64,000 nt of DNA from an uncultured Eggerthellaceae bacterium (GTDB lineage Bacteria; Actinomycetota; Coriobacteriia; Coriobacteriales; Eggerthellaceae). Both the position numbers and the translations under genes were made by a program. The notes below the pieces were generated by a model, which searched no databases, was not told where the DNA came from, and saw nothing but the letters and a program-made list of their open reading frames with translations. The stretch covers positions 28,041 to 92,040 of the forward strand of contig CAIFEB010000005.1 of assembly GCA_903789375.1 (NCBI GenBank). Direction: 5' to 3'. Shown here one piece after another: positions 45,097 through 54,309 of this stretch. How positions within the stretch are numbered: position 1 is the stretch's first letter; each line of letters starts with the position of its first letter.

Positions 45097-46896
45097 ATGG
45101 TCACCTACGACATGGACGCACGCGGCGATCTGCCGAAGTACGAATACCTGTACCGCTGCATCCGCGAGGACGTGCTGCGCGGCGCGCTCGCCGGCGGAGA
45201 GCGCATGCCGTCCAAGCGCGTGCTGGCACAGCACCTGTCGGTGAGCGTCGGCACCATAGAGCAGGCTTACGACCTGCTGGTTTCCGAAGGCTACCTGGAA
45301 TCCCGTCCGGGCAGCGGCTTCTTCGTGTGCGAAAACCGCGACACCGGCAGCTACCGGAGCGCATCGCCTTCCATCGCATCCGCCAACGCCGCATCGCCGT
45401 CAGCCGTCGCATCCGGCGCGGCCGCTCCGCCGTCCGCCTCATCTACAGCACCAGACGCTTTCCTGTCGTCCGGTTCGCCTTTCGCATCGGCCGCATCTAG
45501 CTCCGCCGCCTCGCCGTCCACCGCGCACGACCTCGCCACCTCGCCGTCCGCCGCGCTCGGCACAGCCGGAGCATCCGCGCCGGCCGTACCCGGCGCCTTC
45601 GTACCGCTCGCCGCATCCGCCGTGCCCGGCGCAGCAGCGCCCGGCACGTTCCCCGCGCCCGCTCCCCCTGCCGCATCGGCAGCATCCGGCCTTGCGCCTG
45701 CACCTGCCGCCGCAGGCTCAGCCGCTCCCGCAGGCTCCGCGCTCAGCCGCCTGCCCCAGGGCGCCATCGACTTCCGCGCCAACCGCCTGAGCATGAGCCT
45801 GTTTCCCGTGGACACCTGGTCGCGCCTGATGAGGCGCACGCTTTCCGAACGCGACCCGGAGCTCTTCGAAACCGTGCCCTACAACGGCATGCTCGCGCTG
45901 CGCCGCGCCATCGCCGCGTATCTGTACGAGCTACGCGGCATCATGACCACGCCCGACCGCATCTTCATCGGCGCCGGCACCGAGTACCTCTACGGCCGCC
46001 TGCTGCAGCTGTTCGGCCCCCAAAGCGTGGTCGGCATCGCCGACCTGGGATCGAAAAAGCTCGTCGACCTGTCGCGCAGCATGCGCACCACCTGGACGTA
46101 CATCCCCATCGACTCGTCCGGCCTGCGCGTGGACGCGCTCTCCCAAACCGCCGCCAACATCGTGCACGTCTCGCCCGCCAACCTCTTCCCCACCGGCGCG
46201 GTCATGCCGCCCGAACGCCGCGAGCAGCTGCTCGACTGGGTGCACGCCTCGCCGCGCCGCTACATCATCGAGGACGACTACGACAGCGAGCTGCGCTACG
46301 GCGGCACCGCCTACCCTCCGCTCGTCACGCGCGACGACACTGGCCAGGTGGTCTACATGAACACGTTTTCGAAGACGCTCGTGCCGTCGCTGCGCATCTC
46401 GTACATGGTGCTGCCGCCTACGCTGTCGGAGCTGTACCGCGCCCAGCTGAGCTTCTATTCGTGCACGGTATCCAGCTTCGAACAATACACGCTGGCGGCG
46501 TTCATCGAGGGCGGCTACCTGGAACGCCACGTCACGCGCCTGCGCCGCTACTACGGCAAGCAGCGCCGCGCCATCATCGACGCGCTTTCCGCGTCGCCCC
46601 TGATGGAGATTGCGGAAATCCGCCCGGCCAACGTGGGTACGCACCTGCTGCTCCACGTGGACACACGCATGACGGACGACGCCATTCGCGCCGCCGCCGA
46701 AGCGCGCGGCCTCAACCTGAACATGCTGTCGGACTACGCCGTCGAGCCGAACGCGCTTACGATCCACTACATTGTGCTGAACTTCGCAAGCATCGAGCCC
46801 GCCTACATCGGCGACGTCGTGCGCGCGCTCACCGACATCTTCCGCGACGAGATCAGGGGGAAGCTCGGGACGAAGCGAAGCGCCGGGAAGCGATAG
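45097..46896 (+). CDS. MocR/PdxR-family regulator with very long Ala/Ser/Pro linker
   Basis: 599 residues. Residues 8-80 form a GntR-type winged helix (YEYLYRCIREDVLRGALAGG, KRVLAQHLSVSVGTIEQAYD, EGYLESRPGSGFFV). About residues 86-225 are a low-complexity linker of Ala, Ser, Pro and Gly. The rest is an aminotransferase-fold domain (RLMRRTLSERDPELFETVPYNG in part, IIEDDYDSELRYGG, and the PLP lysine motif NTFSKTLVPSLRISY). Such proteins bind PLP and regulate vitamin B6 or amino acid genes; linkers are usually 30-80 residues. ATG 45097 follows AAGGAG. Confidence 0.9.
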   Translation: MVTYDMDARGDLPKYEYLYRCIREDVLRGALAGGERMPSKRVLAQHLSVSVGTIEQAYDLLVSEGYLESRPGSGFFVCENRDTGSYRSASPSIASANAASPSAVASGAAAPPSASSTAPDAFLSSGSPFASAASSSAASPSTAHDLATSPSAALGTAGASAPAVPGAFVPLAASAVPGAAAPGTFPAPAPPAASAASGLAPAPAAAGSAAPAGSALSRLPQGAIDFRANRLSMSLFPVDTWSRLMRRTLSERDPELFETVPYNGMLALRRAIAAYLYELRGIMTTPDRIFIGAGTEYLYGRLLQLFGPQSVVGIADLGSKKLVDLSRSMRTTWTYIPIDSSGLRVDALSQTAANIVHVSPANLFPTGAVMPPERREQLLDWVHASPRRYIIEDDYDSELRYGGTAYPPLVTRDDTGQVVYMNTFSKTLVPSLRISYMVLPPTLSELYRAQLSFYSCTVSSFEQYTLAAFIEGGYLERHVTRLRRYYGKQRRAIIDALSASPLMEIAEIRPANVGTHLLLHVDTRMTDDAIRAAAEARGLNLNMLSDYAVEPNALTIHYIVLNFASIEPAYIGDVVRALTDIFRDEIRGKLGTKRSAGKR

Positions 46897-47067
46897 CGGC
46901 CGATACGGCGCTTTGAGCAGAGCCGCGCAGCATGCCGGCTGCAGAGACCGGGCGTCAATCCGGCTGCCCCGAGCTGCGAAGCGAGCGCCACCGCCTCGCA
47001 GCTCGCCTTGAGCAGCCGAAGTTAATCGGCCGTTCAACCAGCGCAAACGCCCCATAAACGCACCGCG

Positions 47068-47112
47068 CCCCGAGCCGACTCGCAGTTCGCAGGCAGTTTC
47101 GTCGGCTCGGGG
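47068..47112. terminator. Hairpin between convergent genes
   Basis: A perfect 12-bp stem (47068-47079 with 47101-47112) and a 21-nt loop, between the PdxR-type gene and the aldehyde dehydrogenase gene. No T-run, so its terminator role is inferred from position. Confidence 0.55.
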
Positions 47113-47153
47113 TGGGCGCAGGAAGAATGGTTGACGGCAGAAAGGCCGATCCT

Positions 47154-48650
47154 TTACGCCTCGGGCGCGGGATAGAAGCCGCTCGGAGCGTCATCGATGT
47201 CGATGAAGATGTTCTTCACCTGGGAGTAGTTGTCCAGGATCGACTTGTACGTCTCGCGGCCGATGCCGGACTTCTTGTAGCCGCCGAACGGCGCCTTCTC
47301 GGGCAGCTGGTTGTACGTGTTCACCCACATGCGGCCGGTCTCCACGGCGCGCGACACGCGGATGGCACGGCTCAGGTCGTGCGTCCACACGGCGCCGCCC
47401 AGGCCGTACTCGCTGTCGTTGGCCATGGCGATGACCTCGTCCTCATCGTGGAACTTGATGACGACGGCGACCGGCCCGAAGATTTCCTCCCGCGCGACGC
47501 GCATGTCGTTGGTCACGTTGGTGAGCAGGGTCGGCTGCACGTACGCGCCGTTGGCCAGCGCGCCCTCGGTCGCACGGCCGCCGCCCACGGCGACCGTCGC
47601 GCCCTCCTGCTTGCCGATTTCGATGTAGTTCACGATTTTCTGAGCCTGCTTCTCGTTGATCTGTGAGCCCATCTGCGTGTCCGGGTCCCACGGCATGCCG
47701 AGCTTGACGGCCTTGAAGCGCTTTACGGCCTCGGCGACGAACTTGTCGTAGATGGTGTCCTGCACGAACACGCGGCTACCGGCGCAGCACACCTGGCCCT
47801 GGTTGAACAGAATGCCCATCTGCAGGCCGTCCATCGCGTGCTCGAAATCGCAGTCGTCGAAGAAGATGTTCGCGGACTTGCCGCCCAGCTCCAGCGTTGC
47901 CGGGATGAGCTTCTTCGCCGCGGCCTCGGCTACGCTGTAGCCCACCTCGGTGGAGCCGGTGAACGCGAGTTTACGCAGGTCGGGATGGTCGAGCAGCGCC
48001 TGTCCGGCCGCGCGGCCCGAGCCGGTGATCACCTGGAACACGCCGGCGGGGATGATGTCCTGCGTCAGGCGCGCGAACTCGAGTACCGAAAGCGACGTGG
48101 CGCTCGACGGTTTGAACACCGTGCAGTCGCCGGCGGCTAGCACCGGGGCCAGTTTCCACGCAGCCATGGTGAACGGGAAGTTCCACGGCACGATCTGCCC
48201 GACCACGCCGATGGGCTCGCGCAGAATCAGGCTGAGGTAGCGCTCGTCGAGGACGGTCGCGGAGCCCTCGTCCACCTCGATGCAGCTGGCGAAATAGCGG
48301 AAGTGATCGGCCGCCAGCGGAATGTCGACGCCGCGCGTCTCGCGGTAGGGCTTGCCGTTGTCCAGGCACTCCACCATGGCCAGATGGTCGGCGTTGTCGT
48401 CGATAACCTGGGCGATCTGGCGAAGAATCGCCGCACGCTGCTTGTTGGACGTGCGGCCCCAGGTCTCAAACGCGCGCCATGCACCCTTGACGGCGGCGTC
48501 CACGTCCTCGGTCGTGGCGGCGGCGATGTTGGCCAAATGCTCGCCGTTCGCCGGGCACGTGGTCTCGAATGTGGCGCCGTCCGATGCCGGGCGGAACTCG
48601 CCGTCGATGTACAGGCCGTACGTCTCTTGGAGCTGTGCTTTGTCGGTCAT
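47154..48650 (-). CDS. NAD(P)-dependent aldehyde dehydrogenase
   Basis: 498 residues, standard ALDH length. Signatures present: VGQIVPWNFPFTMAAWKLAP (about 155-174), FTGSTEVGYSV, the active-site Glu motif LELGGKSANIFF, and the catalytic cysteine motif FNQGQVCCAGSRVF. Then EEIFGPVAVVIKF and the C-terminal APFGGYKKSGIGRETY. The enzyme oxidises an aldehyde to the acid; similarity of layout to acetaldehyde dehydrogenases (ExaC/AldB-like) is an impression only. Start 48650 follows AAAGGAAG; a longer in-frame extension has no ribosome-binding site. It is a single-gene unit. Confidence 0.92.
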   Translation of the reverse strand: MTDKAQLQETYGLYIDGEFRPASDGATFETTCPANGEHLANIAAATTEDVDAAVKGAWRAFETWGRTSNKQRAAILRQIAQVIDDNADHLAMVECLDNGKPYRETRGVDIPLAADHFRYFASCIEVDEGSATVLDERYLSLILREPIGVVGQIVPWNFPFTMAAWKLAPVLAAGDCTVFKPSSATSLSVLEFARLTQDIIPAGVFQVITGSGRAAGQALLDHPDLRKLAFTGSTEVGYSVAEAAAKKLIPATLELGGKSANIFFDDCDFEHAMDGLQMGILFNQGQVCCAGSRVFVQDTIYDKFVAEAVKRFKAVKLGMPWDPDTQMGSQINEKQAQKIVNYIEIGKQEGATVAVGGGRATEGALANGAYVQPTLLTNVTNDMRVAREEIFGPVAVVIKFHDEDEVIAMANDSEYGLGGAVWTHDLSRAIRVSRAVETGRMWVNTYNQLPEKAPFGGYKKSGIGRETYKSILDNYSQVKNIFIDIDDAPSGFYPAPEA

Positions 48651-49425
48651 GGGAAAGCTTCCTTTCTGCTGTCGCGTGACGAGGTGCTGGGAGGGAATGC
48701 GCCCCGTCGGGTTGTTGCGCGGTGCGGCGACCGGAGATGTCGCCTGCTCGGGTGCGCACGCCATGCCTGCGCGCTGGCTGCCTGCTCTGCGCGCTGACTG
48801 GCTGCCGTGCGCGCGGACTGCCTTGCAATGCGGATTCGTATCCGATGCCTGCATGTCGGTCGGTTCGGACCGCCGCCTTCGTATGAGTTAGCCTGAGCGA
48901 AAGCGGCGGTCCGAGCGCTACCCGCATGCGCATCGGCTGCCTGCCGAATGCGCTTGCCCGAGCTCCGTTACAGTTGCAAAGGTTAGAGAACCTGCCGGTT
49001 TCGCTTAAGCGTCGGTCCACGCAATTTTTTCCGCGTCGGTTGGAGATGGCTGGAACAGGGACGATGCGAAGGCGGAAGGGGGAAGCGCGCGCGTTGCGCC
49101 GTTCACGCCCGGGCGAACGGCGCGGGCGTGCGCGTTGTTCCCCACGAATCGGACGGGTGTCGCCCGGCGGATGGCGCCGCGGGTGTATGCTGACCCGAAA
49201 TGTTTGTCACGGATTGTAGGCCGGTCACGATGCTGCCGGTTTACAACCGAGCCCGTGTGCGAGGCACGGGAGCGTGCCGTTGCCTGCGCCGAGCGTCAGA
49301 CTTCCGGTGTAGGCGGTTTTCCGCCCACCGTGCGCTCACCACGCAGCGCGCTGCGCCACCTGCGAACGCGTGGCACCATCTGCGCCCGCAGCGCCAAACC
49401 CACCAGTTCTCGAGAAAGGCCCGCC
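48651..49425. other. Gene-free divergent region
   Basis: About 775 bp. A hairpin with an 11-bp stem (48866-48876 with 48903-48913) and short repeats of GCGCGCTGACTGGCTGC type near 48770-48815 are visible. No gene with a ribosome-binding site was found on either strand. Confidence 0.4.
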
Positions 49426-50085
49426 ATGGAATCCTGCACGTTCTCCGACCTGAGCTTTCGCGACCTGTACCACCGATTCGCCCTCGTCGACTTCCCTGTC
49501 GAGCGGCTCGCCGACATGGTCGACGTGCCTGCCGATGCCGACGGTGCGCTCGTCTACGGCTACATCGATGTTGAAGCCGGACTGTCGCTGGAGCTGCTTG
49601 CGCCCGCCTGCGTCGCGACCGGCACCGTGTTCCACGACCAGTCGTTCGCCATCGCGCAGAAGAAGCGCGTGACCGTGCGCTCGGGAAGCGTGAGCCCCGC
49701 AGCGCGCGTGGTATTTCTCAATGACCAGGCCAACGAACTGGCGAAACGCTACGACCAGCACCTCGACATGATTCGGACGTACTTCGACGGCACGCCCGAC
49801 ATCCTGCGCGTGCGCGCCATCGAGGAGCTCGATCCGCTGCGCAACCGCGATTATCCCGACGACGTGCTCGTGCGCCTGTTCGCCGATGGCCTGCCCACCG
49901 AGGGCGTGTGGTTCCGCCTGATCGGGTCGAGCGACGACGGCATGCTCATCGGCACGCTGCTGAACGAGCCCGACGCCGACTTCCCCGTGCACGTAAACGA
50001 CGTGATGGGACTCATGCTCCTGCACGCGCCCGATGGCACGCCCCTGCTCGCGACCGAGCCGAGCCTGCTGATCGAATCGAAGTAG
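49426..50085 (+). CDS. Hypothetical protein, 219 residues
   Basis: A soluble, acidic protein with no signal peptide and no motif I recognise. Segments such as FALVDFPVERLADMVDVP, GYIDVEAGLSLELLAPACV, VTVRSGSVSPAARVVFLNDQ and GVWFRLIGSSDDGMLIGTLL suggest an alternating alpha/beta or beta-rich fold. GAAAGG lies nine bases before ATG 49426. It is followed by two stacked hairpins, so it is a single-gene unit. No functional statement is justified. Confidence 0.65.
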   Translation: MESCTFSDLSFRDLYHRFALVDFPVERLADMVDVPADADGALVYGYIDVEAGLSLELLAPACVATGTVFHDQSFAIAQKKRVTVRSGSVSPAARVVFLNDQANELAKRYDQHLDMIRTYFDGTPDILRVRAIEELDPLRNRDYPDDVLVRLFADGLPTEGVWFRLIGSSDDGMLIGTLLNEPDADFPVHVNDVMGLMLLHAPDGTPLLATEPSLLIESK

Positions 50086-50091
50086 CACGAT

Positions 50092-50155
50092 GGTCGCACT
50101 GCCTTGCCAAGCGGCAAGACAGTGCGACCCGCCCATGCGGAGCATGTGGGCGGGC
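50092..50155 (+). terminator. Two consecutive hairpins after the 219-residue hypothetical
   Basis: Hairpin 1 pairs 50092-50101 with 50120-50129 and contains an inner stem (50103-50108 with 50113-50118). Hairpin 2 follows directly with CCCGCCCATG / CATGTGGGCGGG arms to about 50155. No T-run. Confidence 0.55.
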
Positions 50156-50265
50156 CGTGAGTCGAAGACCATGTCAGCAGGCGTTATCGCCGGTCACATT
50201 GACGGGAACGGGAGCGGACGACATACCCGATAAACGATTAGATGCCTCTTTCGCTTCATTTTCAC

Positions 50266-50321
50266 ACATTTAAATATGATTACTCATTTTATATTCCATT
50301 TTGAATTTAAATGTTTGATTA
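50266..50321 (+). repeat. AT-rich element copy D
   Basis: ACATTTAAAT (50266-50275), 18-nt spacer, and a second block TTCCATTTTGAATTTAAATG... (50294-50321). Spacing equals copies B, C and E. It sits in a gap between the hairpins at 50092-50155 and the convergent gene ending at 50420, with no gene downstream on its own strand. Confidence 0.75.
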
Positions 50322-50419
50322 ATGACGTACGGAAACCAAAATTCGAAAATTTCGGCAGCGATTTAACCCGCCGAGGCGAGTTGGCATCGTCTCGCCGGCC
50401 CTGCTCCCGCTCGCCAGCG

Positions 50420-50680
50420 TCAGTCCATCCGCTCGAACACGAGGTTGCACACCGTGCGGTCGCCGCCGCCGAAGCCCGACGAGTTGGCGGTCGACTGCGC
50501 GAACGTGTGCAGGCGATAGCCCTGCTCATACTGCTCGTTGCAAAGGTCTTCGATCTCGCGGAAGTTCTTCGAGCCCTTGCCGACGAACTTTTCCCTGAGC
50601 ACGACCTGCATCACGCGGTACTTGCCGTTGCTGAAGCTGATCTTGCCGTCTTCGTCGTTGAAGGCGTCCATGATTCCCAT
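50420..50680 (-). CDS. Small DUF4177-like protein
   Basis: 86 residues. The pattern YRVMQVVLREKF, EIEDLCNEQYEQGYRLHTFAQS, then RTVCNLVFERMD resembles the DUF4177 group: a strand, a helix ending in a G-(W/Y)-R-L turn, and a final LVFER strand. The function of that group is unknown. Start 50680 follows AAAGGA. It stands alone and converges on AT element copy D. Confidence 0.7.
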   Translation of the reverse strand: MGIMDAFNDEDGKISFSNGKYRVMQVVLREKFVGKGSKNFREIEDLCNEQYEQGYRLHTFAQSTANSSGFGGGDRTVCNLVFERMD

Positions 50681-50824
50681 TCGTTTTTCCTTTCGCACAA
50701 TCGGATACGGGGTCAACGAGACGATGCGCGCGTTTCCCTCGCACCAAGGGATCGCCGCCCCTAGGTCCGGGCGCTTTCAATCTGTGCACTGATATGGTGT
50801 ACTGCAGGGATTATATGACAGCAG

Positions 50825-50875
50825 TCAGCGATGTTTATCGCACATTTGAACTCATTTTGTCGTATTTTTTAAGGC
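50825..50875 (+). other. AT-rich stretch at the left edge of the Moco-enzyme fragment
   Basis: TTTATCGCACATTTGAAC followed by TTTTGTCGTATTTTTTAAGG. It begins like the AT element (ACATTT) but does not keep its length or second block. It marks the point where similarity to Moco enzymes starts. Confidence 0.35.
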
Positions 50876-50895
50876 GCTGGAACAATCGCATCGGC

Positions 50896-51699
50896 ATGGA
50901 CAAGCACCCCGCGAGCTGCGCGGTCATGTGGACCACGCAGCTCGACGAGACGCTGACAGCGCTGCCGACGGGTGAGCCCTACAAGATCCACATGGCCATG
51001 TTCCAATCCTCCAATCCCTGCGGCAACGCCATCACCAACTCGCCCGACCTGTGGTGCGAGGAGCTCAAGAAGCTCGATTTTAACTTCGCGATCGAGCTGT
51101 TCCAGAACGCGACGACGATGTCATGCTGCGACGTGGTCCTGCCGCTTGAATCGACCATCGAGCATAATGCGATGGTCGTCACGCACTACGGCATCAACGT
51201 GTCGTTCTACGGGGCCGAGGAGAAGTGCATGCAGGTCGGCGAATGCAAGTCCGACGTCGAGATCCTGCACGCTCTGGGTCAGTGCATGCACCCCGAGTTC
51301 TGGGATCAGCGGAAGACCGAGGACGAGTACAACGAGTGCAACGGCCAGATGAAGTGGAAGGATCTGCGGGAGCACGTCACGCTGATGACCGAGGAGCCGT
51401 ACTACAAGTATCAGACCGGCCAGCTCCACCCCGACGGACAGCCCGGCTTCCCGACCACGACCGGCCGCGTCGAGCTGCACTCCTTCGCGTACAAGACCTT
51501 CGGCGACGACCCGCTGCCGTACTACAAGGAGCCGCCGTCCAGCCCTGTGTTCACGCCGGATAAGATGGATGAGTTCCCGTTCGTGCTCACCACGAGCGTC
51601 CGCCGCTTCACCACGTTCCACGCCGAACAGTACCATCTGCTCACGATGCGCGAGACCGACACCTACCCGTTCAAACGGCGTATCGGTTCGTGCATTTAG
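50896..51699 (+). pseudogene. Internal fragment of a molybdopterin oxidoreductase gene
   Basis: An open frame of up to 301 residues (from 50794; first Met inside the homologous part at 50896). It matches the third quarter of DMSO-reductase-family catalytic subunits: HMAMFQSSNPCGNAITNSPD, FAIELFQNATTMSCCDVVLP, TTTGRVELHSFAYKTFG, and FPFVLTTSVRRFTTFHAEQY. The N-terminal FeS and Moco-binding parts and the C-terminal dinucleotide domain are missing. The left edge is an AT-rich stretch; the right edge ends abruptly after PFKRRIGSCI. It is best read as a remnant of a lost catechol-dehydroxylase or DMSO-reductase-type gene. Confidence 0.8.
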
Positions 51700-51763
51700 C
51701 GGGCTCACGCCCGATCAGTCCGCGACCTTCGTTGTCGCGCCGAGAGTGAATGGAGGATTCACC

Positions 51764-51942
51764 ATGTGCTTTGGACCTGCATCTCCTACGTCCGTCCCCG
51801 GCGCTGGCGCACCAGACGCTCCTACGGCTCCTGGGGCTCCTGGGCATCTGCGGCTCCCGGCGCTCCGGGCGTTCCGAAGGCTCCTGCGGCTCCCCGCGTC
51901 CCCGGCGCTCCCGCAGCTCCGAAAGCTCCTTGCCTGAACTAG
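51764..51942 (+). CDS. Small Ala/Pro/Gly-rich protein, frameshifted
   Basis: ATG 51764 follows GGAGG and encodes MCFGPASPTSVPGAGAPDAP and more GAP-type repeats. At a run of G (51842-51844) the GAP pattern jumps to another frame, which continues ASAAPGAPGVPKAPAAP and ends KAPCLN before TAG at 51942. One extra G would restore a protein of about 59 residues. The C-terminus resembles that of the gene at the right edge of the window (KAPGQN). Such collagen-like short repeats suggest an extended, possibly surface or matrix peptide, but there is no signal peptide. Confidence 0.6.
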
Positions 51943-52076
51943 CCAAAACCAAGAGCCCTGCACCGAGCAGGTGCTGCTCTTGAAGCGGGGAGATGCGAAC
52001 CGCGCACTTCTCTGCGCCTTCGCTGAGGAGCCGCCGCTCGCCCGCCTCGCTCGCTTTCAAAGCGGGGCGGATCCAG

Positions 52077-52148
52077 ACTGTGCATTTCCCAACGCGAACC
52101 TCGGATGATGACTGCGCATTTCCCAACGCGAACCTCAACTGCACATTT
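52077..52148. repeat. 34-bp direct repeats
   Basis: Two copies of a 26-bp sequence containing GCATTTCCCAACGCGAACCTC (shown here only in part; 52077-52102 and 52111-52136) differ at one base; a third partial copy (ACTGCACATTT) starts at 52138. There are too few copies and no spacer variation for CRISPR. Confidence 0.8.
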
Positions 52149-52300
52149 GCGGTGCGGATGCGCGAAAGGCCTTTCGTCCCGCTTCTCGTATGCCCCGCTG
52201 CGGAGAAGGTCGGATTTGCGCGCATGACTCGTCTTCCGCAGCGGCGGCTTTGCAGCGACTCTTCAAAGCCATCGGGGGAAACAGCAATGTCAGGCGCAAG

Positions 52301-52335
52301 AAAGAAAAAAGGCCGGCGCTTGATGCGTCGGCCCT
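52301..52335 (-). terminator. Terminator of tRNA-Ala
   Basis: On the minus strand a GGGCCGACGC...GCGCCGGCC hairpin is followed by TTTTTTC. It lies just downstream of the tRNA 3' end. Confidence 0.85.
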
Positions 52336-52344
52336 TCGTGTTGA

Positions 52345-52420
52345 TGGTGGAGCCTAGGGGGTTCGAACCCCTGACCTCATGGCTGCCAGCCATGCGCTCT
52401 CCCAGCTGAGCTAAGGCCCC
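52345..52420 (-). tRNA. tRNA-Ala (anticodon GGC), CCA encoded
   Basis: Read on the minus strand, all arms form: acceptor GGGGCCT/AGGCTCC, D arm GCTC...GAGC, anticodon stem CATGG/CCATG with loop CTGGCAG (anticodon GGC), T arm AGGGG-TTCGAAC-CCCCT. The discriminator is A and the 3' CCA is encoded (52345-52347). Confidence 0.97.
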
Positions 52421-52893
52421 GAAAAGGTGCAAGGGATACTTTACCAGAATCGGCTCTTCGGTCAATGCCGAATTTCAATTGTGAAGGACGCTTCATGATT
52501 CTCCACACGGGACCCTCGGCGCTACGCTGCGCCCGGGCATTCGAGGATAATGGAGGGCATGCGCTTTCGGCGCGCGACCAAGCGAACCGAAAGCCAGGGA
52601 CCCGAACAAAACAGACCGCAGCGAAAACCAAGCGCAGGGCGGCCACGCTGCACGCGACACGCGGGGCTGCCACGCTGCTGCGACACGCGGGGCCGCCACG
52701 CTGCGGGCATCACTCCGAGCACAGGGTTGCCACGCTGCGGGCGGCAATTCAAACGCAGGGCAGCCACGCCGTGCGCGACACGCGGGGCCGCTACGCCGTG
52801 CGCGACACGCAGCGCAACCGCCACGCAACCGCGCACCCGCCGCCGCAACCCGATCAGCGCTTGGCCCCACCCCATCCGACCCAGAAGGACACC
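52421..52893. other. Leader region of the NhaC-type gene with GC-rich degenerate repeats
   Basis: From about 52640 to 52820 six imperfect units of 26-34 bp occur, each with (C/T)GCCACGC(T/C)G(C/T) and later (A)CACGCGGGG or CGCAGGG. Frames through it are open but look like repeat artefacts. Confidence 0.5.
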
Positions 52894-54309
52894 ATGACCG
52901 CCCCACGTACCGCTTCGCCCCGCCCCGCACGCTTCCATCATGGCATGCTTGCCTTGGGCGGCCTCGGCGCGATCATGCTCTTCTGCGTCGTCGTCCTGAA
53001 GACCGAGCCCCAAATCCCCCTCATCGCCGGCTGCGTTCTGGCCGGCGGCATCGCCGCAACGCTTGGCTACACCTGGGATGACATTCTCAAAGGCGCGCTC
53101 GACGGCATCTACGACTCCCTCGAAGCCGTGCTCATCCTGATGTGCATCGGCATGCTCGTCGGCGTGTGGATTGCGTCGGGGACCGTGCCGACGATGATCT
53201 ACTACGGCCTGCAGGTTGTCACGCCGCAGCTGTTCCTGCCCATCGCGTTCCTGGCGACGCTCGCCGTGGGCATCGTGCTGGGGTCGTGGGGCGCGGCCGG
53301 CACCATCGGCATCGCATTCATCGGCATCGCTTCGGCGCTCGGCATCCCGCTCGGCATGGCCGCCGGCGCCATCGTGGCCGGCGCCTACGTGAGCGAGATC
53401 ATCTCGCCCCTGGTCGATGGCCCCAACCTGGCCGCTGCCATCGCCGACTGCGGCATATTCGCGCTCTGCCGGCGTTTTATCGTGCCGTGCCTGGCAACCT
53501 GCGCCGCCTGCGCTGTCGCATACTACCTGATGGGACGCGGATTCGCACCCGACCCCTCCGCCGGCGCGGCCGCTGCTGCCGACCAGACGTCCGCCATCAC
53601 GTCCGCCCTCGCCGCCAACTTCCGCATCGGACCCGCAGACCTCGTCCCGTTGGTCGTCATGATCGTCTGCATCGCCCTGAAGATGCCCGCCATCCCGTCG
53701 TTTCTCCTGTCGACGGCCGTGGGCATGGTGCTCGCCTGCACGCTGCAAGGCCAAAGCGCCACGCTCGTCATCGCCGCCGCGAACACCGGCTTCGTCAGCG
53801 CGACCGGCTTCGCCCCGCTCGACGAGCTGCTCACCAACGGCGGCATCCAGGAGATGATGAGCACGATTTCAATCGTCATCCTGGTCATGACGTTCTCCGG
53901 CATCATGAAGCACGCCCATTTGATGGACGCGCTCATCGAGCCCGTCGTCAGCCGCCTGCACCGCACCGGCTCCCTGAGCTGCGCCGCCGTCGCGTCGGGC
54001 GCGCTGTTCAACGTGGTGCTGCCCGACCAGTACCCCGCCATCGCGATGGCGTCGCAGATGTACGGCAACGAGTTCCGCCGCCGCGGCATCGCCAACGACG
54101 TCTGGGGCAACATCGTGAATTCGAGCGCCGGCATCACGTCGGTGCTCGTGCCGTGGAACACGTGCGCCGTGTACATGGTGACGATTCTGGGCGTGCCGTG
54201 CGTGGAATACCTGCCCTACGCGCTGTTCTGCTTCGGATATCCGCTGGTCATCGCCGTGATAGCCGCGTTGTTCGGCACGCGCGTCGGGTGGTTCCCGGAG
54301 CGGGGGTAG
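52894..54309 (+). CDS. NhaC-family Na+/H+ antiporter
   Basis: 471 residues with about 11-12 membrane segments. The NhaC features are visible: VLAGGIAATLGYTWDDILKG at the start, VLILMCIGMLVGVWIASGTVPTMIYYG, GAYVSEIISPLVDGPNLAAA, and late GALFNVVLPDQYPAIAMASQ followed by NVWGN-like NDVWGNIVNSSAGITSVLVPWNTC. The family exchanges Na+ for H+ (or malate/lactate in variants). ATG 52894 follows GAAGGA. It is a single-gene unit after a repeat-rich leader. Confidence 0.88.
   Translation: MTAPRTASPRPARFHHGMLALGGLGAIMLFCVVVLKTEPQIPLIAGCVLAGGIAATLGYTWDDILKGALDGIYDSLEAVLILMCIGMLVGVWIASGTVPTMIYYGLQVVTPQLFLPIAFLATLAVGIVLGSWGAAGTIGIAFIGIASALGIPLGMAAGAIVAGAYVSEIISPLVDGPNLAAAIADCGIFALCRRFIVPCLATCAACAVAYYLMGRGFAPDPSAGAAAAADQTSAITSALAANFRIGPADLVPLVVMIVCIALKMPAIPSFLLSTAVGMVLACTLQGQSATLVIAAANTGFVSATGFAPLDELLTNGGIQEMMSTISIVILVMTFSGIMKHAHLMDALIEPVVSRLHRTGSLSCAAVASGALFNVVLPDQYPAIAMASQMYGNEFRRRGIANDVWGNIVNSSAGITSVLVPWNTCAVYMVTILGVPCVEYLPYALFCFGYPLVIAVIAALFGTRVGWFPERG

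Larger units (their letters stand above)
51943..52344. other. Gene-free region with tandem repeats, downstream of tRNA-Ala
   Basis: Holds a hairpin around 51951-51981, the 34-bp repeats at 52077-52148, and the tRNA-Ala terminator at about 52301-52335. Open frames here look non-coding. Confidence 0.4.

Noticed and set aside
52077..52148. CRISPR array
   Set aside because: Only two full repeats with an 8-bp remainder between them, no variable spacers and no cas genes in the window.
52465..52893. N-terminal extension of the NhaC-type protein
   Set aside because: It is the translation of GC-rich tandem repeats; a good ribosome-binding site precedes ATG 52894, and TM1 follows soon after.
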